Shown here piece after piece: positions 24,915 to 33,320 of a stretch of DNA of 64,000 nucleotides. Each line of letters opens with the position of its first letter. The first letter of the stretch is position 1. The position numbers and the translations under genes are program-made. Where the stretch lies: the NCBI GenBank assembly GCA_907163075.1, contig CAJQTY010000001.1, forward strand, positions 1,426,001 through 1,490,000, in the 5' to 3' direction. A model generated the notes under the pieces. That model saw nothing but the letters and a program-made list of their open reading frames with translations, had not been told where the DNA came from and made no database searches. Origin of the DNA: an uncultured Rhodocyclaceae bacterium (GTDB lineage Bacteria; Pseudomonadota; Gammaproteobacteria; Burkholderiales; Rhodocyclaceae).

Positions 24915-25301
24915 TAAACTCTCCTGTCGATCTGTTGAACTACCATGCCCGCACCGGGGATTCTTGCGCGCAAGGGGTACGCAAAATCGCGCACCGTGCG
25001 CGCGGACGGCAACGGACAACTGAATTGATTTATTGCGTACCCGACACTATTGCATTTGGATATGCAGGTATACGTCGTTTTATCGCTTAGCGCAAGCCAA
25101 GACGCCGTCCGCAAGGTGTCGATTGTATGGCGAATCGGAAGTACGGCGCTATGGATCAAATGCAGCATTATTATCGCTCATCGACGATCGCCGCGAACTA
25201 CGCGCCACGACCGCGCATCCGGGCGATTACCCGGCGATCGCCACAACGGGCACATGGCACGTATACTGTCGCACCCTTCGCCACGATAAAAAGGATTCGC
25301 C
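24915..25301. other. Divergent intergenic region
   Basis: About 390 bases between dppA and the small Cys-rich gene. It must hold the dpp promoter on the reverse strand and a forward promoter; TATACT at 25262-25267 is a possible -10 for the latter, without a convincing -35. No repeat, RNA or recognisable protein was seen. Confidence 0.45.
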
Positions 25302-25499
25302 GTGACCATTTGCCCGATCGCCATCGCCGTTGGCTGCAAGAAATGCCCTGCTTTCAAGATTTGCCCGCTCAAGGGCCTGCTCGGCGACAAGCCGAAGGCG
25401 CCGGAAATTCAGCCGGAAGTCAAGATCAAGGCGGCGCCTCAACCCCGCAACACAACCCCGAATACACGGAAGAAAAGGAAGACAGCCGCCAAGCAATGA
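25302..25499 (+). CDS. Small cysteine-rich protein, function unknown
   Basis: 65 residues from GTG 25302 with AAGGA 6 bases upstream. The N-terminal third holds four cysteines in the pattern C-x7-C-x2-C-x5-C (ICPIAIAVGCKKCPAFKICP), followed by LKGLLGD and a Lys/Pro-rich tail (PRNTTPNTRKKRKTAAKQ). The cysteine spacing suggests a metal or Fe-S site, and the basic tail could contact nucleic acid; neither is proven. It stands alone, 170 bases before prc. I do not recognise a named family. Confidence 0.6.
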   Translation: MTICPIAIAVGCKKCPAFKICPLKGLLGDKPKAPEIQPEVKIKAAPQPRNTTPNTRKKRKTAAKQ

Positions 25500-25667
25500 G
25501 TCTGGCGACTACCGTCAAGTACCGTGGCGATTGGCCGATACGGCGCGCGTGCCGGTCGCAACTTAATCCGCGCCGATGAGTCGAAAGCGCTTTGGCGTCA
25601 ATGCCCGGCTGGCGATTTACCTACCGCAAGCAAGTAGCGAATATTGGCGCCTTGTGATGGAGCCGCG

Positions 25668-27851
25668 ATGAAAACCCGAATGTCATGGATCGTACTGGCC
25701 GTGGCGATGGCCGTGCAGGTCACGGCCTTTGGCCTGGAGATGACGCCCCCGCCGGAGCTGAAGCCGGTGCAGCCACAGGCGCAGGCCGCCCGCATGGCGG
25801 CGGCGTTGCTGACCCGTTTCCACTACAAGCCGATGCCGCTCGACGACGCCATGTCGGAAAAGATATTCGACCGTTACCTGAAGGCGCTCGATCCCGAGAA
25901 ATACTTTTTCGTCCAGGCCGACATCGACCTGTGGACAGGTTCCCGTACCCGGCTCGATGACTCGATCCTGAGCGAAGACCTGAACCTGCCCTTCGCCATC
26001 TTCAATCTCTACGCCAAGCGAGTGTCCGAGCGCTTTGCCTATGCCCGCGGCCTGCTCAAGGAGGGATTCAATTTCCAGCAGAAGGAAAGCTACCAGTTCG
26101 ACCGGGAAAAGGAAGCCTGGCCGAAATCGGAAGCGGAGATGCGCGAGCTGTGGCGCAAGCGGGTGAAGAACGACTGGCTGCGCCTCAAGCTCGCCGGCAA
26201 GGACGAGCGGAGCATCGTCGACACGCTGGACAAGCGCTATGAAAATTCGCAGAAGCGCGTCGGCCGGGTGAAGAGCGAAGACGCCTTCCAGACCTTCATG
26301 AACGCCTACACCACCGCCGTCGAACCGCACACCAGCTACATGGGCCTGCGTGCGGCCGAGGACTTCGACATTTCGATGCGGCTCTCGCTGGAGGGCATCG
26401 GCGCCGTGCTGGCCGAGAAGGACGAATACACCATGATCCGGGAACTGGTGCCGGGCGGACCGGCCGCCCTCTCCGGGCAACTGAAGCCCGGCGACCGCAT
26501 CCTTGGCGTCGGCCAGGGCGAAAACGGCGTCATCACCGATGTCCTGGGCTGGCGCCTGGACGACACCGTGGCCCTGATCCGCGGCGCCGCCGACTCGGTC
26601 GTCCGGCTTGACATCCTCCCCGCGGACGCCGGCCCGGACGGCAAGCATCAACTGGTCTCGCTGATCCGCAAGAAGATCACGCTGGAAGAGCAGTCGGCCA
26701 AGAAATCGATCCTTTCGGTGAAGGACAACAACGTCACGCGCCGCATCGGCGTGATATCGCTGCCCACTTTCTACATGGACTTCGACGCCCGGCAACGGGG
26801 CAATCCGAACTACAAGAGCGCGACGCGCGACGTCGCCCGCCTGCTCGACGAACTGAAAAGGGAAAAGGTCGACAGCGTCCTCATCGATTTGCGCAACAAC
26901 GGCGGCGGTTCGCTGAGTGAAGCCGTCGAACTGACCGGCCTGTTTATCGACCAGGGCCCCGTGGTCCAGCAGCGCAACGCCCAGGGCCGGCTGACGGTGG
27001 AGAACGACAGCCGCGCCGGCGTCGCCTGGGACGGCGCGCTGGGCATCCTGATCAACCGCGGCTCGGCATCGGCCTCCGAGATCTTTGCCGCCGCCATCCA
27101 GGATTATGGCCGCGGCCTGGTGATCGGCGAAAAGAGCTATGGCAAGGGCACCGTGCAAACGATGATCAACCTCGACCAGCTGGCCAAGAACGAAAAGCCG
27201 AAATTCGGCGAGCTGAAACTGACCATCGCCCAGTTTTTCCGCATCAACGGCGGCACCACGCAATTGCGGGGCGTAACGCCCGACATTCACTTTCCCACCG
27301 TCCCCGATATCGACAACGCCGGCGAATCGAGCTACGAAAATGCGCTGCCGTGGACCCAGGTGCGGGCCGTGGACTATGCGCCGGTTGGTGACCTGAAAGC
27401 GCTGCGGCCAACCCTGCTCGCGCGCCATGAAGACCGCCTGAAAAAGGACAAGGACTTCCAGTACCTGCTCGAAGACATCGCCGAGTTCAAGCTGCAACTC
27501 AAGAAAAACGTGGTTTCGCTGAACGAAGCCGAACGCCGCAGGGAGCGCGATAGCCGGGAAGCGCAGCTCCAGGCGAGGAAAGGCAAGGGCAATGGCGCAC
27601 GCGACGATGTCGCTGGTCATGACCCGGCCTCGGCAAAAATCAAATCCAGCAACGACGACGGCCTGCAGGCTGACGAGCGCGATCTGGCCAATGAACTGGC
27701 CGCCAAGAAAGCGCGCGAAAACGCCAAGGACATTTTGCTCAACGAAGCGGTGCATATCCTCAGCGATGAAATTGGCATGCTCAATGGCAGCACCAGGCTG
27801 ACGGCCCGTAGCAAGCCGGCAACCGCGTCCACCACATCGACTACCAACTGA
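25668..27851 (+). CDS. prc: Carboxy-terminal processing protease Prc (S41)
   Basis: 727 residues, near the length of E. coli Prc. Signal sequence MKTRMSWIVLAVAMAVQVTAFG directs it to the periplasm. A helical N-terminal domain (LDPEKYFFVQADID) is followed by a PDZ domain (about 234-330) and an S41 catalytic core with Ser in GSASASEIFAAA (near 466) and Lys in GEKSYGKGTVQ (near 491), the Ser/Lys dyad. The C-terminal domain has the usual Lys/Glu-rich helices. It trims C-termini of periplasmic proteins and controls cell-wall hydrolases. Start ATG 25668 has GGAG upstream. The M16 peptidase gene follows after 8 bases. Confidence 0.95.
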   Translation: MKTRMSWIVLAVAMAVQVTAFGLEMTPPPELKPVQPQAQAARMAAALLTRFHYKPMPLDDAMSEKIFDRYLKALDPEKYFFVQADIDLWTGSRTRLDDSILSEDLNLPFAIFNLYAKRVSERFAYARGLLKEGFNFQQKESYQFDREKEAWPKSEAEMRELWRKRVKNDWLRLKLAGKDERSIVDTLDKRYENSQKRVGRVKSEDAFQTFMNAYTTAVEPHTSYMGLRAAEDFDISMRLSLEGIGAVLAEKDEYTMIRELVPGGPAALSGQLKPGDRILGVGQGENGVITDVLGWRLDDTVALIRGAADSVVRLDILPADAGPDGKHQLVSLIRKKITLEEQSAKKSILSVKDNNVTRRIGVISLPTFYMDFDARQRGNPNYKSATRDVARLLDELKREKVDSVLIDLRNNGGGSLSEAVELTGLFIDQGPVVQQRNAQGRLTVENDSRAGVAWDGALGILINRGSASASEIFAAAIQDYGRGLVIGEKSYGKGTVQTMINLDQLAKNEKPKFGELKLTIAQFFRINGGTTQLRGVTPDIHFPTVPDIDNAGESSYENALPWTQVRAVDYAPVGDLKALRPTLLARHEDRLKKDKDFQYLLEDIAEFKLQLKKNVVSLNEAERRRERDSREAQLQARKGKGNGARDDVAGHDPASAKIKSSNDDGLQADERDLANELAAKKARENAKDILLNEAVHILSDEIGMLNGSTRLTARSKPATASTTSTTN

Positions 27852-27859
27852 TCGCCCCC

Positions 27860-30598
27860 ATGACCTTGATCGCCATGCGCCGCTGTGCGGCCGCCGTGCT
27901 CTCCTCTTTCCTTGTGGCCGCACTGGCCACGATTCCGGCCGACGCGGCGGCGGCCAGCCTGGCGCGGCCCGACGCGCAGGCGGCCGGGTTTTCATCCTAC
28001 GTACTGCCGAACGGATTCAAGATCATCCTGGCACCGTTCCCGTCGGCCGCCAACGCGCGCATCGAACTGCTGATCAAGACCGGCAGCAAGCTGGAAGGCT
28101 ACGGCGAGACGGGCATGGCGCACCTGCTCGAGCACATGCTGTTCAAGAGCGCCGGAAAGCGCGCCGACCTGAAGAGCGAACTGACTGCCCTCGGCGCCGC
28201 CTGGAACGGAACGACGACGGCCGACCGCACGAATTATTTCGAAACCGTTTCCGCCGAGCCCGAAAAAATCGATGCCGCGCTGCGCATCGAGGCCGATCGC
28301 TTCATCCGCGCCAGTTTCACCAAGGAACACCTGGCCAGCGAAATGACCGTCGTGCGCAACGAACTGGAACGCAGCGACAGCGATCCGGGCAGCCTGGTGA
28401 TGCGCGCCCTGCAGCGCCAGAGCTACTTCTGGCACGGCTACGCGCGACCGACCATCGGCGCCCGCAGCGACATCGAGGAGGCGCCCTTCAGCGCCCTGCA
28501 GGCCTTTCACCGCAAGCACTATCGCCCGGACAACGCGGCGCTGATCGTTTCCGGAAACTTCGATCCGGCGCGCGTCCTGGCGCTGGCCAGCCGCCTTTTT
28601 GCCGTGGCCCGCAATCCGGCGTCGCCGAAAATTGCCAGTTGGACGCGCGAAGAAACCCAGGCCACGACCAATCGCAGCGAATTGACTCTGCCCGCCGGCA
28701 AGACCCTGGCCGCCAGCGCCTGGAAACTGTCCGGCTTCAACGACCGGCAGACTTACGCCTTCGACCTGGCGGCGAGCGCCATTTGCGCCCAGGACTGGGG
28801 CAGCCTGCGCAAGGACCTGGTCCTGGAGCGCCGGATTGCCGTCTCCGCGTCGTGTGGCACGCGGGTCCAGGCCGACTACAGCCTGCTCATCGCCACCGCC
28901 GCGGCCGGCAAGGACGCCGATGCGCAGGCACTGTCGCATGCCCTGCACCAGCATATCGAAAACGCGGCCGCGCGCGGGATCAGCCAGGAGCAGCTGGAAC
29001 GCGCCCGCCTGGCGGAACTGAATGCCTTTGAACGGCTGGCCAACGATCACGAGAGGCTGGCATCCTTCCTCTCGGAAGCCGAGGTCGCCGGCGACTGGCG
29101 CCTGTTCTTCTGGCAGCGCGACATGGTTCGCGAACTGACGCTGGACGAGGCCAATGCCGCGTTGAAGAAATGGACGGTCGCGGTCAATCGCAGCGACGTC
29201 CTGCTGCGCCACGCGGAAGGCGTGGCCGCGCCGGAACTGCCGAAACCGACCGCCGCCAGCGCGCTGGTCGCCGGCAAGGAGTGGCCGGCCGTCAGCCGCC
29301 AGGCCGACCCGCTGCCCGGCTCGGCCAGCGAACTGGCCAAGGCCACCGTGACTATTCCGCTGGACGGGTCGCGCGCGCGCGCCGCGCTGATTTCGCGCCG
29401 GACCCAGGGCAACCTGGCCTGGCTGGTATTGAACAACGACTACGGTAACGAAGCCGCGCTGAGCGGCCGGCGCAGCGCCTGCGCCATGGCTGACCAGCTC
29501 ATGGCCTATGGCGGCGCCGGCCTCAGCCGCGACCAGCTCAATGCCCGGCTGGAGGCCTTGCAAGCCCACTGGTCGCTGGGTCTCGGCGGCATCGTGCTGG
29601 ACGCGCCGCGGCCGAACATCGATGCCGCGCTGGACCTCCTGCTCGCTGCCTGGGCCGCACCGGCGCTGCCGGAGAGCGAATTCGAGCGCATCAAGGCGGC
29701 TTCGATCGCCCGGCTCGAAGCCGGTCTCAAGGATCCGGGCCAGCTCGCGGCGAACGCCGGCAGCCTGCGTTTCGACAACTATCCGGCTGGCCACCCGTTG
29801 CAGCCGCGGTCGCTGGAACAGCAACTGGCCGACAGCCGCGCGGTGAATTTCGCCGACGCCAAGGCCTGTGTCGCCGAATTTTCGGGCGTCTCCCAAGTTC
29901 GCCTGGCGCTCGTCGGCGCCTTTTCGCCCGCCGACGCGCAGGCGGTGTGGGCCAAGCTTGCCAGGCTGCCAACGGCGGCGGTGCCTTACGCACGGGTGCA
30001 GGATATCGCCGCGCCGCTTAGCGTCGACACCACACCGATCAATGTCTCGATGCCGGAAAAGCCCAATGCGACGATCGCCGGATCGACCCTGCTGCGCATC
30101 ACCGACGAATCACCGGATTTTCCGGCCCTGCGCATCGCCGTGAAGGCGCTTGGCGGCGACGCCGACAGCCGCATCTGGCAGCGCCTGCGCGAGCGCGAGG
30201 GACTCGCCTACAGCGCCGGCGCCAACCTCGCCGGGAGCCACTTCGAGCCGCGCAGCCGCTTCTCGCTCCAGGCCAGCGCGGCCAGCGACAAGTCCGATGC
30301 CGCGCTCGCCAGCCTGCAGGACGAACTGGCGCTGGCGCTGAAGGACGGCTTCTCGGCGCCGGAAGTGGAGCGCGCCAAGCGCGCCTGGCTGCAGGAGCGC
30401 AAGACCTCGCTGCGCGATGAGCGGTCGTTTGCCGGCAATCTGGCCGAAGGACTGTACAGCGGCCGGGACTACGCCTGGCTGGCACGCTACGACGAAAAGA
30501 TTGCCCGCCTCAGCGCGCAGGATGTGACGGCTGCCCTACGCAAGTACCTCGCCGACGCGCCGATGGTCTGGATGATCGGCCGCGGCAGCGAGCGCTGA
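27860..30598 (+). CDS. Periplasmic M16-family zinc peptidase
   Basis: 912 residues with an N-terminal signal-like segment (CAAAVLSSFLVAALATIPADAAAA). The first half carries the inverted zinc motif HLLEH near residue 87 and the distal Glu region typical of pitrilysin/insulinase enzymes; the second half is the inactive M16 partner domain (VALVGAFSPAD-like LALVGAFSPADAQ, REREGLAYSAGANL). It degrades peptides, probably in the periplasm. It lies 8 bases behind prc, so both proteases are likely produced together. Confidence 0.9.
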   Translation: MTLIAMRRCAAAVLSSFLVAALATIPADAAAASLARPDAQAAGFSSYVLPNGFKIILAPFPSAANARIELLIKTGSKLEGYGETGMAHLLEHMLFKSAGKRADLKSELTALGAAWNGTTTADRTNYFETVSAEPEKIDAALRIEADRFIRASFTKEHLASEMTVVRNELERSDSDPGSLVMRALQRQSYFWHGYARPTIGARSDIEEAPFSALQAFHRKHYRPDNAALIVSGNFDPARVLALASRLFAVARNPASPKIASWTREETQATTNRSELTLPAGKTLAASAWKLSGFNDRQTYAFDLAASAICAQDWGSLRKDLVLERRIAVSASCGTRVQADYSLLIATAAAGKDADAQALSHALHQHIENAAARGISQEQLERARLAELNAFERLANDHERLASFLSEAEVAGDWRLFFWQRDMVRELTLDEANAALKKWTVAVNRSDVLLRHAEGVAAPELPKPTAASALVAGKEWPAVSRQADPLPGSASELAKATVTIPLDGSRARAALISRRTQGNLAWLVLNNDYGNEAALSGRRSACAMADQLMAYGGAGLSRDQLNARLEALQAHWSLGLGGIVLDAPRPNIDAALDLLLAAWAAPALPESEFERIKAASIARLEAGLKDPGQLAANAGSLRFDNYPAGHPLQPRSLEQQLADSRAVNFADAKACVAEFSGVSQVRLALVGAFSPADAQAVWAKLARLPTAAVPYARVQDIAAPLSVDTTPINVSMPEKPNATIAGSTLLRITDESPDFPALRIAVKALGGDADSRIWQRLREREGLAYSAGANLAGSHFEPRSRFSLQASAASDKSDAALASLQDELALALKDGFSAPEVERAKRAWLQERKTSLRDERSFAGNLAEGLYSGRDYAWLARYDEKIARLSAQDVTAALRKYLADAPMVWMIGRGSER

Positions 30599-30704
30599 AT
30601 CGTTCGCGGAAACGCGGCATAAGCACGTTCAGCGTGGAGAACACGGAGCCATGCCAAAAAACATGCGCTCACCCGCTGGGGGAATCGTCGTTTTCTCGTA
30701 ACTC

Positions 30705-30726
30705 GCTAGCCGCCTGTCGGGCTTGA
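30705..30726. repeat. 22-bp inverted repeat, left copy
   Basis: GCTAGCCGCCTGTCGGGCTT plus GA; the exact reverse complement is at 32798-32819. Together they bracket about 2.1 kb of IS remnants and small cassette-like genes. The flanks outside also show weaker inverted similarity (CGTCGTTTTC versus CGATGTTTTTCC). Confidence 0.8.
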
Positions 30727-30770
30727 TGACGCTTATTTTGAAAGCGGCGCAGCTTGGGCAATTTAAGTGC

Positions 30771-30890
30771 GTAGGGCGGATGAGCGTAGCGTTATCCGCC
30801 GAACGGGGCTTATGTGGCGGAAGGCGCTGCGCTTTTCCGCCCTACCTGCTGATTGCACAAGTGCCAGACAGCGTGCAACACCACACTAGT
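30771..30890. repeat. Composite palindromic repeat, copy 3
   Basis: Two hairpin arms in opposite orientation, 30771-30800 (GTAGGGCGGATGAGCGTAGC onward) and 30816-30845 (GGCGGAAGGCGCTGCGCTTT onward), 15 bases apart. The following segment to 30890 ends in CACACTAGT and is the inverted counterpart of 9299-9328. This is the least disturbed two-arm copy in the window. Confidence 0.65.
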
Positions 30891-30892
30891 CA

Positions 30893-30990
30893 GGGTTCGA
30901 TACGCCCTGTGCGTCACCTTGGCGTTCTGATAGCGGAAACTCACCAGAAAGTCCTCGCAGTTCACGATGTCCTTCTCGCGGATGACGCCC
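30893..30990 (-). mobile_element. IS91-like transposase fragment
   Basis: Reverse-strand reading gives VIREKDIVNCEDFLVSFRYQ followed by NAKVTHRAYRTL, resembling the C-terminal region of IS91/IS801-type (Y2) transposases. It is only about 30 codons and joins directly to the IS110-like fragment at about 30985-30990. Assignment is by eye and tentative. Confidence 0.4.
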
Positions 30991-31240
30991 CGGAGCAGGC
31001 TTCCATTCCAACCAAACAGAGCGGTAGTTGCACGATCAATGGCAGAAGTTGCTCGCGTGACACCTTCGGATTGATCAGCGCCGCCTTACCGTTTTTATCA
31101 ACGTAATGCACCGCAAAGATGCCTTCCTTGCGAGATCAATGCCTACCGTGATAATGTTCATGGAATTTCCCTTTCGTGGTTTTGATGAGGTCTGGAAACC
31201 CCGTCGTGGCACTTGATGCCGACAGCGGCTCGCGCGTCAG
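30985..31240 (-). mobile_element. IS110/IS1111-type transposase 5' remnant
   Basis: From ATG 31161 the reverse strand reads MNIITVGIDLA, the N-terminus of IS110-family DEDD transposases with its first catalytic Asp. One base is lacking soon after, and the next frame continues GIFAVHYVDKNGKAALINPK and LPLIVQLPLCLVGMEACSGA. Everything beyond is missing. Bases 31162-31240 resemble the left flank of such elements (GGGGTTTCCAGACCTCATC). Not functional. Confidence 0.7.
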
Positions 31241-31293
31241 CTTCGGGACGGGAAAGCCACTTCATTCATCAGGTCTCACAACAAGGAACCCTC

Positions 31294-31686
31294 ATGATTG
31301 CGAATTCCCTCTCCCCTTGTATCATCACGGCCAAGGTCGAAGAGTCCCGCGACTTTTACGTTCGACACTTCGGCGCAAAGATCACTTTCGACTGCGGCTG
31401 GTACGTCAATCTCGAATTCGGAAAGGGGGCAACGCTTCAATTCATGGCACCGCAGTCCGATCAGCCCGCCTGTAATCCCGCCGGCTTGACTTACAACTTC
31501 AGCGTTGCCGATGTTGATGGCGAGTTCCAGTCACTCACGGCTTCTGGCTTGCTTGCCGACATGCCTCTCGAAGATCATCCTTGGGGGGATCGCGGTTTTG
31601 CCGTTCAAGACCCGAACGGCATCGTTCTCTACGTTTACTCCGAACGCGAACCCAGCCCTGAGTTCAAGCAGTACTACAAGTCCTGA
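31294..31686 (+). CDS. VOC (glyoxalase/bleomycin resistance fold) family protein
   Basis: 130 residues from ATG 31294 (AAGGA upstream). It has the paired beta-alpha-beta-beta-beta modules of the vicinal-oxygen-chelate fold: VEESRDFYVRHFGAKITFDC at the start and the closing DPNGIVLYVYSE strand. Members include glyoxalases, dioxygenases and antibiotic-binding proteins; the substrate cannot be told. Base composition is lower in GC than the neighbouring core genes and it sits in an accessory patch, so transfer is likely. Followed after 4 bases by the DUF1801-like gene. Confidence 0.82.
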   Translation: MIANSLSPCIITAKVEESRDFYVRHFGAKITFDCGWYVNLEFGKGATLQFMAPQSDQPACNPAGLTYNFSVADVDGEFQSLTASGLLADMPLEDHPWGDRGFAVQDPNGIVLYVYSEREPSPEFKQYYKS

Positions 31687-31690
31687 CGCC

Positions 31691-32050
31691 ATGTACGCCG
31701 ACCGCATCGCGAGACTACTCGAAGACATTCGCTTTCTCGATTCTGGGCGCTTCGAGCTTGTGCAAGCACTGAGAGAGATCATCCTTGGACTGGATTCTTC
31801 AGTTTCCGAAGAAGTGAAGTACGGCGGCATCCTGTTTTCTGCTGGCAAGCCATTTTGTGGCGTCTTCTCCTACGCAAAGCACGTTTCGCTGGAGTTCGGT
31901 GCGGGCGCATCGCTTCCAGACAAGTTCAACGTGCTGGAAGGCGAAGGGAAGTTACGCCGCCACATCAAGTTGGCATCGACTCACGACATAACAGACAAAC
32001 ACATCCGTGAGTATCTCGTTTTGGCACTCAAAGCGTCTGCGACGCTGTGA
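31691..32050 (+). CDS. DUF1801-like small protein
   Basis: 119 residues from ATG 31691, 4 bases behind the VOC gene. The segment SVSEEVKYGGILFSAGKPFC and the later LRRHIKLASTHDI match the general layout of DUF1801/YdhG-like proteins (about 110-120 residues), whose biochemical role is not established. The longer open frame beginning at 31505 overlaps the VOC gene and is not real. An attC-like site follows the stop, so the pair may be a single mobile cassette. Confidence 0.75.
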   Translation: MYADRIARLLEDIRFLDSGRFELVQALREIILGLDSSVSEEVKYGGILFSAGKPFCGVFSYAKHVSLEFGAGASLPDKFNVLEGEGKLRRHIKLASTHDITDKHIREYLVLALKASATL

Positions 32051-32117
32051 ACCCTAACATTGCCGTCATGAGGGACGCTCTGCGAGCGGGCATCGCCCCT
32101 CACCTTTGGCGTTATGC
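32051..32117 (+). repeat. attC-like recombination site
   Basis: The 67 bases directly after the DUF1801-like gene start with CCCTAACA and end with GGCGTTATGC, resembling the R'' and R' ends of integron attC sites, and the interior folds back through TGAGGG (32069-32074) with CCCTCA (32097-32102) and GCTC with GAGC. The core GTTATGC departs from the GTTRRRY consensus at one base. No integrase gene is nearby. Confidence 0.4.
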
Positions 32118-32168
32118 TTCATGACCATGCCGACGCTCCTACGCGTTTCAACAAATGGAGATATGCAC

Positions 32169-32564
32169 ATGAAGCTGCTCCCGATTCTTGCCGCTGGCTT
32201 CGCGTATTTTGCGCTCGGTGGTCTTTGGTTCACGCCGTTGTTTGGTAGGCAGTGGGACAAAGCCGTTGGCTTTGAACGCCCGCCCAAATGGCGACCGAGT
32301 GCCGTCTACTACATCGGACCCCTGCTCGGTTGCTTGGTCGCGGCCTTCGCAACTTCCTGCCTTGCACAACTTGCACAAGCCCAGTTGCTCGCGGACTATC
32401 TAAGAGTTGGGATTCTGGTTGGTATGGGGTATGGCGCAACTATCACCACGGTGAACGCCATCGCTCCGAACATGCGGCATCCCGGCCTGTACACCGCCGT
32501 GGTCGGTTCGTATCACCTGGTCGGCTTGGTGCTTTGCGCCGCAGTCTTGTTTTTGCTCTCGTAG
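32169..32564 (+). CDS. DUF1761-like membrane protein
   Basis: 131 residues with four predicted membrane helices: LLPILAAGFAYFALGGLWFT, YYIGPLLGCLVAAFATSCLA, ILVGMGYGATITTVNA and VGSYHLVGLVLCAAVLFLL. The WFTPLFGRQWDKAVGF loop after helix 1 is typical of DUF1761. Function unknown. ATG 32169 is preferred because GGAG lies 8 bases upstream; ATG 32163 is too close. It follows the attC-like site and could be a second cassette, although no attC follows it. Confidence 0.75.
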   Translation: MKLLPILAAGFAYFALGGLWFTPLFGRQWDKAVGFERPPKWRPSAVYYIGPLLGCLVAAFATSCLAQLAQAQLLADYLRVGILVGMGYGATITTVNAIAPNMRHPGLYTAVVGSYHLVGLVLCAAVLFLLS

Positions 32565-32565
32565 C

Positions 32566-32631
32566 TGAATTTTAATGGAATTGTCATTGATCGCCGTTAT
32601 GGAGCCACCGATGATCGGCGTAATGGAGCCA
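32566..32631. repeat. Three-fold 24-bp repeat resembling IS21-type ends
   Basis: The core (T/A)ATGGA recurs at 32574, 32598 and 32622, exactly 24 bases apart; the second and third units (TGATCGCCGTTATGGAGCCA, TGATCGGCGTAATGGAGCCA) differ at two of 20 bases. Multiple directly repeated end sequences are a feature of IS21-family elements, but no istA/istB gene is present, so this would be a relic. Confidence 0.45.
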
Positions 32632-33320
32632 GTTTGAAGAGTTAAAAGCGGGCTAAATCGGGGCTTAAAGAGTGGCGGATTTTACCTGTTTTTCGGGGTG
32701 ATGATTTGGGTGCTGTCGGCGCCAATTTTGGTTGTTCTATTCGCGCCGAAATGCGGGGAAAAATGAGCCGTCTTCCCGCTTTTTGCAGCCGACTTGGTCA
32801 AGCCCGACAGGCGGCTAGCCAAGGAAAAACATCGACTTCCAGCCGCCTGATGATCTCGCTTGATTAGCCCGCAGCCGAGATTGGCAAATTCATTGAATAC
32901 CATTCGCGCGCTATGGCCTCGAATGAATCAGCGGTGGGTTGCGCCCTGGCTTCTTTTTCCATCTTACGATTCATGCCAGGATCGACACCGTTTGCGAGTT
33001 GCCATTACGGCGCCACTTGTACCTCGCGGCAAGCACGTTGTCTCTGGCACTGATCGAAAGCAACAGAGCACCAACAGTCCCTCAAATCGGCTCTGCTGAA
33101 TGTTTTCCGACAATCCATTGTTCATGGAGGACGAGTTATCGCACAATGCGCGTTCATTGTTGCGGGCGTGTGAAAAGCGGGGTAACTCGAGGTGCTTTAT
33201 CGCGTTGAGTCACCACTGATGTGGTGAAATACCGATTCTGCCTCTATCTGCGGAAACAATCGCTGCGCATCCGGCGTAACGTCGTGCATGACCAATGCAT
33301 TCTTGGGGTGCTGACAGAAA
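32632..33320. other. Long stretch without a recognisable gene
   Basis: About 690 bases. It contains the right copy of the 22-bp inverted repeat (32798-32819) and a hairpin TCACCAC-TGAT-GTGGTGA at about 33210-33227 downstream of phoU. A 43-codon reverse-strand frame just beyond the phoU stop (CQHPKNALVMHDVTPDAQRL) has protein-like composition but no start or match I know. Otherwise nothing supported. Confidence 0.55.
32798..32819. repeat. 22-bp inverted repeat, right copy
   Basis: Perfect reverse complement of 30705-30726. It marks the right edge of the accessory patch that contains the IS remnants, the cassette-like genes and the IS21-like repeats. Confidence 0.8.

Larger units (their letters stand above)
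30599..31293. other. Non-coding accessory stretch with repeats and IS remnants
   Basis: No intact gene. It holds the left 22-bp inverted repeat, a composite palindromic repeat copy, a short IS91-like fragment and an IS110-like 5' fragment; these are listed separately. Confidence 0.7.

Noticed and set aside
25683-27995. 770-codon reverse-strand open frame opposite prc
   Set aside because: Antisense to a protease with intact Ser/Lys dyad and PDZ domain.
32682-32903. 73-codon reverse open frame containing ASRLSGLTKSAAKSGK
   Set aside because: It spans the 22-bp inverted repeat and repeat-rich DNA; similar wording at the left repeat comes from the repeat itself, so it is not supported as a gene.
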